Made by a program: the position numbers and the translations under genes. From Burkholderia sp. Ax-1719 (GTDB lineage Bacteria > Pseudomonadota > Gammaproteobacteria > Burkholderiales > Burkholderiaceae): 64,000 bases of DNA. Position 1 is the stretch's first letter. Each line of letters begins with the position of its first letter. The DNA lies in the NCBI RefSeq assembly GCF_011753055.1, contig NZ_VWWJ01000022.1, forward strand, positions 62,001 through 126,000, in the 5' to 3' direction. The notes beneath the pieces are model-generated. The model ran no database searches. It was not told the origin of the DNA and saw nothing but the letters and a program-made list of their open reading frames with translations. Shown piece by piece: positions 26,814-34,989 of the stretch.

Positions 26814-28412
26814 ATGACCAGGCATCCCGTGGCAGGCAGTGACCATCCCGTACCGGCCGGCGCTCAATGCGTCGGCGCGTGCGACCCCACCGAACATTTC
26901 AACGTCGTGCTGATCCTGCGCCGCCAGGACGAAGCGGGCTTTCGCGCGCTGGTGGACGGCATCACGGCGGGCGCGAAGGGCGCACAACCGGTTTCACGCG
27001 CCGACTACGAGCAGCGCTTCGGCGCGTCGGCCGCCGATGTGAAGCGCGCCGAGGACTTCGCCAGGGCGCACGGTCTCACGGTCGTGAAGGCCGATACCGG
27101 AGCGCGGCGCATCGTGCTCTCGGGCACGGTGCAGCAGTACAACGACGCATTCGGCGTCGATCTGCAGCGCTTCGAGCATCAAAGCGGCAAGCTCAAACAG
27201 CACTATCGGCAACCCGTCGGCCCGGTGCATCTGCCCGACGATATGCACGACATCGTCACGGCGGTCGTGGGTCTCGACAGCCGTGCGAAGGTGCAGCCGC
27301 ATTTCCGCATCGAATCCACCTCGACCGGCGATAGTCCGATCCATGCGCCGATCCGCGCGGCGCGCGCGGTGAACAATTCCTTTACGCCCTTGCAACTGGC
27401 CGAGCTTTACGGCTTCCCCGATGGCGACGGCAAGGGCCAGTGCATCGCGCTCATCGAAATGGGCGGCGGCTACGCGCAAAGCGATCTGAAGGCCTATTTC
27501 AGCGCACTGGGCGTGACGCCGCCCAACGTGCAGGACGTCTCGGTCGATCAGACTAAGAACGCGCCCACTGGCGACCCCAACGGCCCGGACGGCGAGGTCA
27601 CGCTGGACGTGGAGATCGCCGGCGCGCTCGCGCCCGCCGCGCTGATCGCCGTCTATTTCGCGCCGAATAGCGAGGCCGGTTTCGTCGATGCCGTGAGCGC
27701 CGCGTTGCACGATAGCCAGCGCAAGCCCACGGTCATCTCGATCAGCTGGGGCGCGCCGGAATCGTCGTGGTCGCAGCAGTCGCTGGGCGCGCTCAACGAC
27801 GCGCTACAGACTGCCGTGGCGCTGGGCGTGACGGTGTGCGCGGCGTCGGGCGACAGCGGTTCCTCGGACGGCGTGAGCGATGGCGCGGATCATGTCGATT
27901 TCCCGGCATCGAGCCCCTATGCGCTGGGCTGCGGCGGCACGCATGTGACGGCGGCGAACGGGCGCATTTCGCGCGAAACGGTCTGGAGCACCGGCGACGA
28001 TGGCGCGACCGGCGGCGGTGTCAGCATGACCTTCGCGCTGCCCACGTGGCAAAAGGGCCTGCGGCTCGTGCGGGCGAGCGGCGGGGCCGGCGCGCTGGTG
28101 CGTCGCGGCGTGCCCGACGTGGCTGGCGATGCCGATCCGGCCACTGGCTATGCGGTGCACATCGGCGGCGCGGATACGGTGGTGGGTGGTACCAGCGCCG
28201 TCGCGCCGCTGTGGGCCGCGCTGATCGCGCGCATCAACGCGAACGCCGGCAAGGCGGCCGGCTTCGTCAATGCGAAGCTCTATGCGCAAGCCGATGCCTT
28301 CAACGACGTCACGAGCGGCAGCAACGGCGACTACGCCGCCGCGCCGGGCTGGGATGCCTGCACGGGGCTGGGTACGCCCGTGGGTACGAAGGTGGCCGCC
28401 GCGCTCGCATAG
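26814..28412 (+). CDS. Sedolisin-type serine carboxyl peptidase (family S53) with pro-kumamolisin domain
   Basis: The 532-residue protein has an N-terminal pro-kumamolisin activation domain (about 20-160). Its S53 catalytic core carries the paired acids E261 and D265 in D-G-E-V-T-L-D, the oxyanion aspartate D347 in A-S-G-D-S-G, and the nucleophile S461 in G-G-T-S-A. The end motif N-D-V-T-S-G-S-N-G-D-Y fits the calcium site. Such enzymes are acid-active endopeptidases. The ATG at 26814 has AAGGAGAAG upstream. There is no recognisable signal peptide, which is unusual for a secreted protease but also seen in kumamolisin-like proteins. It is followed by an S10 carboxypeptidase gene 159 bp downstream. 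Confidence 0.93.
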   Translation: MTRHPVAGSDHPVPAGAQCVGACDPTEHFNVVLILRRQDEAGFRALVDGITAGAKGAQPVSRADYEQRFGASAADVKRAEDFARAHGLTVVKADTGARRIVLSGTVQQYNDAFGVDLQRFEHQSGKLKQHYRQPVGPVHLPDDMHDIVTAVVGLDSRAKVQPHFRIESTSTGDSPIHAPIRAARAVNNSFTPLQLAELYGFPDGDGKGQCIALIEMGGGYAQSDLKAYFSALGVTPPNVQDVSVDQTKNAPTGDPNGPDGEVTLDVEIAGALAPAALIAVYFAPNSEAGFVDAVSAALHDSQRKPTVISISWGAPESSWSQQSLGALNDALQTAVALGVTVCAASGDSGSSDGVSDGADHVDFPASSPYALGCGGTHVTAANGRISRETVWSTGDDGATGGGVSMTFALPTWQKGLRLVRASGGAGALVRRGVPDVAGDADPATGYAVHIGGADTVVGGTSAVAPLWAALIARINANAGKAAGFVNAKLYAQADAFNDVTSGSNGDYAAAPGWDACTGLGTPVGTKVAAALA

Positions 28413-28571
28413 CGCGTCCATCGGCGCGTTCGGTATAGCATCACCGTGGGCGCGCGCACGCGATGTCAAGACAATGCGGCGCAGCGCCCGGCAGTGCTGG
28501 CTTCCTGTTTCCGATGGTATCCGAGGCGCTTCGGAGGTTTCCGAAGCGAAACATGCGAGCAAGGAGACGAC

Positions 28572-30239
28572 ATGAACGACGAGGCGCATTCCACGAAAGG
28601 AAACGGCCATACGCCGGGACCGGCCGGCGGCAACGGCAAGCACCGCAGCCCGGCCGACCAGCCGTGCTTCGATCCCACCGCCTACGGCAACGGCCCCGAC
28701 GACTTCGTCACCGACATGACCGAAAACGCGGCGATCACGCATCACGCAATCCAGATCGGCAGCGAAGTGATCGCTTATACCGCGACCGCGGGCCATCTCG
28801 TCACCGTGGACCCGAGCAGTTCGCAACCCAACGCCAAAATTTTCTACGTGGCATTCACCAAAGACGGCGTGCAGGCGCAGGATCGGCCCGTGACCTTCTT
28901 TTATAACGGTGGGCCTGGATCATCGTCGGTGTTCGTGCTGCTGGGCTCGTTCGCGCCCAAGCGCATCAAGACGTCGATGCCGGGCTTCACGCCGCCCGCG
29001 CCCTATACGCTCGAAGACAACCCGGACAGCCTGCTCGACCGCAGCGACCTTATTTTCATCAATCCAGTGGGAACGGGCTATTCGGCGGCGGTGGCGCCGC
29101 ATCACAACCGCGACTTCTGGGGCGTGGATCAGGACGCGGATTCGCTCAAGCAATTCATCAAGCGTTATCTGAGCGCGAACGATCGCTGGAATTCGCCGAA
29201 GTTTCTTTATGGCGAATCGTATGGCACGGCGCGTAGTTGCGTGCTTGCGTATCGCCTGCATGAGGACGGCGTGGATCTCAACGGCATCACGCTGCAATCG
29301 TCGATTCTCGATTACACGCAAAGCGGCAACCCGATGGGCGCGCTGCCCACGGCGGCAGCCGATGCGTGGTATCACCAGCGTCTGGGTGTGAAGCCCGCGC
29401 CCAGGGATCTGGGTACGTTCGCGGCGCAGGTCGCGCAATTCGCGCGTACCGATTATCGGCTCGCGCTGCAGAAATTCCCCGATCCGAACAACAAGGCGCT
29501 GCCCGCCACGCTCAAGACGCTTTCGCAATACACGGGTATCGATACGCAAACGCTCGAATCGTGGAATCTGGATATCGCTGCCTACGATAGCCGCGGCAAC
29601 TCGCTCTTTCTCACCTCGCTGCTCAAGGATAAGGGCATGGCGCTCGGCTCGTACGACGGTCGCGTAACGGCCATCGACACGGGTATCGCCGGCAATATCG
29701 ATCCGAACTCAGGCGGCAACGATCCGACCATGACGGCGGTGAGCGGCGTTTATACGGCGATGTGGAACAGCTATCTGAACGAGCAGTTGAAGTTTCGCAC
29801 CAACTCGTCGTTCACGGATCTCAACGATCAGGCCTTCAAGAACTGGGATTTCGGTCATATCGATCCAACGGGCGCGCAAAAAGGCCTGGATGCGCAGGGC
29901 AATATCATTCTCTACACGGCGGGCGATCTTGCTGCTGTGATGGCGCTCAATCCCGATCTGCGCGTGCTATCCGCGAATGGCTATTACGATTTCGTCACGC
30001 CGTTCTATCAGACCGTGATCGACCTGCAGCAGATGCCGCTGCTCGACCAGAAAGTGCGCAATAACCTGAGCGCGCGTTTCTATCCTTCAGGGCATATGGT
30101 CTATCTGGATGGCGCGTCGCGTACCGCGCTCAAGGCCGATCTGACGAAGCTTTATCAGAGCGCGGTGACGGATCGCCCGGCGATCGCCCGCATTCGCGCG
30201 TTGCAGCGTATGAGCACCATGAGCTCGATGCACCATTAA
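28572..30239 (+). CDS. Serine carboxypeptidase-like hydrolase, family S10
   Basis: The 555-residue alpha/beta hydrolase has the S10 catalytic residues in order: S216 in Y-G-E-S-Y-G, D473 in N-G-Y-Y-D-F, and H508 in S-G-H-M-V-Y. It also has F-Y-N-G-G-P-G-S-S-S near the N-terminus (oxyanion region). It would trim C-terminal residues, typically at acid pH. The first 35 residues are Gly/Ser/His-rich without a signal peptide. AAGGAGACGAC lies before the ATG. It lies next to the S53 endopeptidase on the same strand, so endo- and exopeptidase may act together. Confidence 0.92.
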   Translation: MNDEAHSTKGNGHTPGPAGGNGKHRSPADQPCFDPTAYGNGPDDFVTDMTENAAITHHAIQIGSEVIAYTATAGHLVTVDPSSSQPNAKIFYVAFTKDGVQAQDRPVTFFYNGGPGSSSVFVLLGSFAPKRIKTSMPGFTPPAPYTLEDNPDSLLDRSDLIFINPVGTGYSAAVAPHHNRDFWGVDQDADSLKQFIKRYLSANDRWNSPKFLYGESYGTARSCVLAYRLHEDGVDLNGITLQSSILDYTQSGNPMGALPTAAADAWYHQRLGVKPAPRDLGTFAAQVAQFARTDYRLALQKFPDPNNKALPATLKTLSQYTGIDTQTLESWNLDIAAYDSRGNSLFLTSLLKDKGMALGSYDGRVTAIDTGIAGNIDPNSGGNDPTMTAVSGVYTAMWNSYLNEQLKFRTNSSFTDLNDQAFKNWDFGHIDPTGAQKGLDAQGNIILYTAGDLAAVMALNPDLRVLSANGYYDFVTPFYQTVIDLQQMPLLDQKVRNNLSARFYPSGHMVYLDGASRTALKADLTKLYQSAVTDRPAIARIRALQRMSTMSSMHH

Positions 30240-30260
30240 TTGGAATAGGGCGGCGCGGCG

Positions 30261-30785
30261 CTAGTCGAGGCGACCGCGCGCCATCGCCTCCAGACACGCG
30301 CGCGCATCGCCCTGCACGATGCGCGCCGCGCAGGCGATCATCAGATTCTTTGGCAGATCGAAATCTTCCACCAGATAACCTCGCTCGCATACGCGTCCTT
30401 GCGGGCCCGGCTGCGAGGGCACGCGTTCGATCAGTGCGCCCTGATCGGTTGTGTAAGCCCAGATTTCCTTGCCGAGTGCAGCGGCGAAACCGATCTCGAA
30501 GGCCGTGCCCGAGTCCGGCTCGCCAGGCCCGCGGAAGTCAACGACATTGGCCATGACGATATCGGCGCTGCGAATGGCGTCGATATTGGCGCGATAGATC
30601 CACGCGGCCTGTCGCGGGCCGTCCAGATCGGCGGGCACCTGGGCATCGAGCGGATACAGGCCTTCGAAGCCGAATTCGGCGCAGGCGGCGACCAGACGCG
30701 CGCCATGTTCGACTGCATCGAGGCGAAACACGTCGAAGCCCGCGAGATAGACGCGCGGACGGCGCGGCGAAGTGGCAAGAGTCAT
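30261..30785 (-). CDS. Nucleoside 2-deoxyribosyltransferase
   Basis: The 174-residue protein matches the Nuc_deoxyrib_tr family: R-V-Y-L-A-G-F-D-V-F at the start, D-I-V-M-A-N-V near the middle, and the nucleophile region D-S-G-T-A-F-E-I-G-F-A. It exchanges bases between deoxynucleosides. The ATG at 30785 has GGAGGAAC upstream. An open frame runs on upstream to about 32651 only because it is antisense to the MFS gene, so it is not a fusion. The gene is divergent from that transporter and convergent with the S10 gene. Confidence 0.9.
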   Translation of the reverse strand: MTLATSPRRPRVYLAGFDVFRLDAVEHGARLVAACAEFGFEGLYPLDAQVPADLDGPRQAAWIYRANIDAIRSADIVMANVVDFRGPGEPDSGTAFEIGFAAALGKEIWAYTTDQGALIERVPSQPGPQGRVCERGYLVEDFDLPKNLMIACAARIVQGDARACLEAMARGRLD

Positions 30786-30911
30786 CACGTGTGTTCCTCC
30801 AGACGAGTGTTTCGATACAAAGCGTGGATACCGTGAAATCCGAAAGCCGATTCTAGCGTGCGGCCACCGGGCTATGCAGATTGGGCGAAATTGCGACATT
30901 CTTACGAATGG

Positions 30912-30941
30912 TTGACAGCGCGGAAGCCGCGCCGCTACGAT
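30912..30941 (+). promoter_or_regulatory. Candidate promoter of the MFS gene with a palindrome in its spacer
   Basis: TTGACA (30912-30917) and TACGAT (30936-30941) are spaced by 18 bases, 127 bp before the ATG of the MFS gene. The spacer contains the perfect 15-base dyad GCGCGGAAGCCGCGC (30918-30932), which could be a repressor site. Confidence 0.6.
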
Positions 30942-31067
30942 CATGCCGTTTGCATGCGGGCCGCGTGACCGGTAACATCCGCGCTTGCAGCGAAGCATCA
31001 GCGCACGTAGAACACGGAAAAATAGCGGCACCCACGCTGCGATTTTCCGGCAAACCATGTGGAGACC

Positions 31068-32393
31068 ATGAATACAATCGCCAGCGGCCTGTCGAGCGCC
31101 GCACAACAGCAACTCGAATCCCGGGCCTATGCCAAGGCCACGTTGCGCCTGTTGCCCTTTCTTTTTCTTTGCTACGTCGCGGCCTATCTGGACCGCGTGA
31201 ATGTGGGCTTCGCCAAGCTGCAAATGCTGAGCGATCTGCAATTCAGTGAGACCGTTTATGGCCTTGGCGCGGGCATTTTCTTCATCGGATATTTTTTCTT
31301 CGAAGTCCCGAGCAATCTGTTGATGCACAAGGTGGGTGCGCGCGTATGGATCGCACGCATCATGCTGACATGGGCCGTGATTTCGGCGGCCTCGTTGTTC
31401 GTCACCACGCCCACGCAGTTCTATATCGTGCGTTTTTTGCTGGGCGTGGCGGAAGCGGGCTTCTTTCCCGGCATCGTGCTGTATCTGACTTACTGGTTTC
31501 CCGCCGCGCGACGCAGCCGCATGAACGCCCTGTTCATGATCGGCATTCCGGTTGCGGGCGTGCTGGGCGGCCCGCTTTCTGGCTGGATTCTCGCGGCTTT
31601 CGACGGGCGCGATGGCCTGGCAAGCTGGCAATGGCTGTTTCTCATCGAGGCAGTGCCGTCGTTCGTGCTCGGCATCGTCACGCTGTTCTATCTGCCCAAC
31701 AGCATTCGCGCGGCGAAGTGGCTGAGCAATGAAGAGCGCGCCGTGCTCGAAAAGAATATCGAACTCGATCAGGCGGGCAAGGGCCATGCGTCGGTGGCAT
31801 CGGTATTCGGCAATGGCCGCGTGTGGCTGATGGCTGGCATCTACTTCTGCTGCATGATGGGGCTTTACGGTATCAGCTTTTATCTGCCGACGCTCATTAA
31901 GGCCAGCGGCGTGAAGAATGCGCTCGACGTGGGTCTGCTGACCGCCATTCCCTATGCCTGCGCCGTGTTCAGCATGTTGTTCGTGGCGAAGAGCGCCGAC
32001 CGCCGCGGCGAGCGCCGCTGGCACTTTGCGATTGCATCGTTCGCTTCGGCGCTTGGACTGTATTTCAGTACGGTGTTTGCCAGCAACGTGCCGCTCGCGA
32101 TGCTCGCGCTTTCCGTAGGCGCGGCGGGCATGCTCGCGACCATGCCGGTGTTCTGGGCCTGGCCGAGCGCGATTCTCGCGGGGGGATCGGCTGCGGCGGC
32201 AATCGGCATGATCAACTCGATCGGCAATCTCGCGGGATTCGTCAGCCCGTCGATCATCGGCTGGATGAAGGACGTTACGCATAGCACCAACGCCGGCATG
32301 TATTGCGTGGCGGCCGCGATGGCGCTGGGTGCTGTGCTCGCGCTGCTGCAGCCGAAGGCCATCGTCAACGGGCAAGCGAAGCGCAGCGCCTGA
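31068..32393 (+). CDS. MFS transporter, anion:cation symporter (ACS) type
   Basis: The 441-residue protein has about 12 spans and the ACS-family start L-F-L-C-Y-V-A-A-Y-L-D-R-V-N-V-G-F-A. It also has the G-F-F-P-G-I-V-L-Y-L-T-Y-W-F-P motif of tartrate/hexuronate/phthalate permeases. It imports an organic anion with protons; the substrate is unknown. ATG 31068 has GGAG three to six bases upstream; a GTG at 31059 is an alternative. It is followed by a strong terminator. Confidence 0.92.
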   Translation: MNTIASGLSSAAQQQLESRAYAKATLRLLPFLFLCYVAAYLDRVNVGFAKLQMLSDLQFSETVYGLGAGIFFIGYFFFEVPSNLLMHKVGARVWIARIMLTWAVISAASLFVTTPTQFYIVRFLLGVAEAGFFPGIVLYLTYWFPAARRSRMNALFMIGIPVAGVLGGPLSGWILAAFDGRDGLASWQWLFLIEAVPSFVLGIVTLFYLPNSIRAAKWLSNEERAVLEKNIELDQAGKGHASVASVFGNGRVWLMAGIYFCCMMGLYGISFYLPTLIKASGVKNALDVGLLTAIPYACAVFSMLFVAKSADRRGERRWHFAIASFASALGLYFSTVFASNVPLAMLALSVGAAGMLATMPVFWAWPSAILAGGSAAAAIGMINSIGNLAGFVSPSIIGWMKDVTHSTNAGMYCVAAAMALGAVLALLQPKAIVNGQAKRSA

Positions 32394-32412
32394 TACGACG
32401 ACACGATGATAT

Positions 32413-32444
32413 AAAAGCAGCGGATGCGTCCGCTGCTTTTTTTT
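32413..32444 (+). terminator. Rho-independent terminator after the MFS gene
   Basis: A 12-bp perfect stem AAAAGCAGCGGA / TCCGCTGCTTTT with loop TGCG is followed by four more T's (eight in a row with the stem end). It stands 20 bp after the MFS stop codon. Confidence 0.95.
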
Positions 32445-32523
32445 GTCCGGAATATTCGCGGATTGGTACGATTGGCACAGCACGCTAACATCGAACTCAC
32501 AACGTTGAAATGGAACAGCGAGC

Positions 32524-33441
32524 ATGAGGGAGCGAGACTGGAAACATGGGGCGTGGATCCTGGCTTCAGGGTTATGCATGTTGCTGGGCGTTGTGAATCC
32601 GGCACGCGCGCAGATCGCGCAACCCACGCTGGAGAAGATCCAGTCGGCCAATCGTATTGCCGTGGGGTATCGCGAAGCGTCCCTGCCATTTTCTTACCGT
32701 GATGCGAATGGCAAGGTGATTGGTTTTTCGCAGGATATCTGCAATCGCATCATCGCAGCGGTGAAAGTCAGGACGCAGCGGCCGAATCTCGAAGTGCGCT
32801 TTATTCCCGTGACGTCGCAGAACCGTATTCCGCTCGTGCAGAACGGCACCGTCGACCTCGAATGCGGCGTGACTACCCATCTGCGCGCGCGTCAAAGCCA
32901 GGTGACATTTTCGAATACCTTCTTCGTCGCGGGCACGCGCCTGCTCACACGCAAGGATTCGGGCATCCACGATTTCGGCGATCTCGTGGGAAAGAGCGTG
33001 CTCACCAATCAAGGCACGAATTCCGAGCGCATTCTGCGAACCATGAATCTGCACAAGCAGATGGATATGCGCGTGATCAGCGCGCGAGACTATGTCGAAG
33101 GGCGCGAGGTACTCGAATCTGGCCGCGTCGTCGCTTACATGATGGACGATGTGCTGCTCGCCGGTGTGCGTTCGTTGACGACGCATCCATCCGATTGGAC
33201 CATTGTCGGCACGCCGCAATCCTGGGAGGCCTATGCATTCATGATGCGCAACGGTGACCCGGCCTTCCGGCAACTGGTGAACGATACGATGAGCGCGCTC
33301 ATGAAGAGCGGCGAAATGGAGGCGCTGTATCGCAAGTGGTTCGAGCAGCCGGTTCCGCCGCATGGTGTGACGATTGATTTCCCGATGACCGGGCAGTTGC
33401 GCGCCCTGTATTCCGCGCCTGATGACCAGGCACTCGACTAA
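32524..33441 (+). CDS. Amino-acid ABC transporter substrate-binding protein (GltI/SBP_bac_3 type)
   Basis: The 305-residue periplasmic protein has a signal peptide ending N-P-A-R-A-Q. It has the SBP_bac_3 fold sequence I-A-V-G-Y-R-E-A-S-L-P-F-S-Y, followed by the D-L-E-C-G-V-T-T-H and G-K-S-V-L-T-N-Q-G-T-N-S-E blocks of glutamate/aspartate-binding proteins. It stands alone: no ABC permease or ATPase gene is adjacent, so it may feed a transporter encoded elsewhere. The start ATG has no strong SD, only GCGAGC nearby. Confidence 0.9.
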   Translation: MRERDWKHGAWILASGLCMLLGVVNPARAQIAQPTLEKIQSANRIAVGYREASLPFSYRDANGKVIGFSQDICNRIIAAVKVRTQRPNLEVRFIPVTSQNRIPLVQNGTVDLECGVTTHLRARQSQVTFSNTFFVAGTRLLTRKDSGIHDFGDLVGKSVLTNQGTNSERILRTMNLHKQMDMRVISARDYVEGREVLESGRVVAYMMDDVLLAGVRSLTTHPSDWTIVGTPQSWEAYAFMMRNGDPAFRQLVNDTMSALMKSGEMEALYRKWFEQPVPPHGVTIDFPMTGQLRALYSAPDDQALD

Positions 33442-33462
33442 TGACCGCTTCACGAAACCTAT

Positions 33463-33484
33463 GCCGGCATATGCGGGCTTTTTT
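33463..33484 (+). terminator. Weak hairpin with T-run after the binding-protein gene
   Basis: GCCGGC (33463-33468) and GCGGGC (33473-33478) pair with one mismatch over loop ATAT and are followed by six T's. It lies 22 bp after the SBP stop codon and could terminate it. Confidence 0.5.
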
Positions 33485-33575
33485 GGGGCTGGCTGCGCAG
33501 TCGTGAGATGATCTCGGTCCTGAACGAAGCGCGCCCGCGGGTGGCAGCGCAGCAATTGAACGACTGGGAGCGGAC

Positions 33576-34817
33576 ATGCAGGAACAGGGCAGCACGGTAG
33601 TGATCGTCGGGGCAGGGCACGCAGGCGGCAACTCAGCGGCCATGCTGCGCCAGTATGGTTTCGAAGGGCGCGTCGTACTGGTGGGCGAAGAGCCGGTGCC
33701 GCCTTACCATCGGCCGCCGCTGAGCAAGGCCTATCTCAAGGGCGAATCGGACGTCGAGCGTCTGTGGCTCAAGCCGCGCCAGTTCTACGAGGACCAGCGC
33801 ATCGAGCTGAAGCTTGGCGTGGCGGCGCAGTCGCTCGACCGCGCCAGCCACACGCTCACGCTCGCCGACGGCACCGCGTTGCAGTACGACAAGCTGATTC
33901 TCGCGACCGGCTCCACGCCCCGCGCGCTGAGCGTGCCGGGCCACGATCTGGCCGGCGTGGTGGCGCTGCGCTCGCTGGCGGACGCCGACGTCCTGCGCGA
34001 ACGCGTCAAGCCCGGCGAGAAGCTCGTGGTGATCGGCGCGGGTTATATCGGCCTGGAAGCCGCAGCGGCCGCGCGCCAGCTCGGCCACGACGTGACGGTG
34101 CTCGAAGCCGCGCCGCGCGTGCTGGGCCGCGTGACCGGCGAAGCGGTCTCGTCCTTCTATGAAAACGAACATCGCGCGCAAGGCGTCGATCTGCGCCTGA
34201 ACGCGAAGATCGAGGCGCTGGTGGGCGAGAACGGCAAGCTCACCGGCGTGCAACTGGCGGGCGGCGAGATCGTGCCCGCCACGCTGGCGCTGATCGGCAT
34301 CGGCATTGCGCCGAACGTGGCGCTGGCCGAGGCCGCTGGCATCTTCTGCGTCAACGGCGTGCAGGTGGACGACGACGCGCGCACGTCGGACGCGGACGTG
34401 TTCGCGATTGGCGACTGCGCAAGCCGTCCGCTCTCGCATTACGGCCGTACGGGCCGCCTGGAAAGCGTGCATAACGCGGTCGAGCAGGCAAAGCTGGCGG
34501 CATCGGCGATTGTCGGCAAGCCGCGTCCTGCGTGCGACGCGCCCTGGTTCTGGTCCGATCAGTACGATCTGAAGCTGCAGACCGTGGGCCTGCACGAAGG
34601 CTACGACGAGACGGTAGTGCGCGGCGATCCGGCGGCGCGCCGCTTCGCCGTCTATTATCTGAAGAACGGTGCACTGCTGGCGGTCGACGCCGTGGCCTCG
34701 ATGCCCGACTTCCTGTGCGGCAAGAAACTCGTGGGCTCGGGCAAGACCCTCGACGTGGCCGCCTTGCGCGATCCGGCCACGGATATCGGCAAGTTCGCGG
34801 CGGCTACGCTGGCCTGA
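33576..34817 (+). CDS. FAD-dependent NAD(P)H:ferredoxin/rubredoxin-type reductase
   Basis: The 413-residue protein has the FAD Rossmann motif V-V-I-V-G-A-G-H-A-G-G and the Y-H-R-P-P-L-S-K-A-Y-L signature of the putidaredoxin/rhodocoxin reductase group. It also has a second NAD(P)-binding G-A-G-Y-I-G-L-E and a C-terminal G-D-C-A with the reductase_C domain. It would pass electrons to a small ferredoxin for a dioxygenase or P450; no such partner gene is nearby. Confidence 0.9.
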   Translation: MQEQGSTVVIVGAGHAGGNSAAMLRQYGFEGRVVLVGEEPVPPYHRPPLSKAYLKGESDVERLWLKPRQFYEDQRIELKLGVAAQSLDRASHTLTLADGTALQYDKLILATGSTPRALSVPGHDLAGVVALRSLADADVLRERVKPGEKLVVIGAGYIGLEAAAAARQLGHDVTVLEAAPRVLGRVTGEAVSSFYENEHRAQGVDLRLNAKIEALVGENGKLTGVQLAGGEIVPATLALIGIGIAPNVALAEAAGIFCVNGVQVDDDARTSDADVFAIGDCASRPLSHYGRTGRLESVHNAVEQAKLAASAIVGKPRPACDAPWFWSDQYDLKLQTVGLHEGYDETVVRGDPAARRFAVYYLKNGALLAVDAVASMPDFLCGKKLVGSGKTLDVAALRDPATDIGKFAAATLA

Positions 34818-34989
34818 CGCCAGCAAAGACAGGGCACGATCAGACTTTTCGCATGAAAGCTTGATCTGCATGCCGGGGCGCCCGGACAGGGCTGCACTAT
34901 CATCGCGCACGCGGCGCGCCGGTGGCTTTCTCCCGGCGCGGCCGCTATCCGTCGGCGTGTTTGCGCCGCCTGCACGCGAGATCCGCACG

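Noticed and set aside
30261..32651. An apparent 796-codon fusion of a deoxyribosyltransferase with a long N-terminal extension.
   Set aside because: The family begins at the ATG at 30785 with a good ribosome site; the extension is antisense to the MFS transporter gene.
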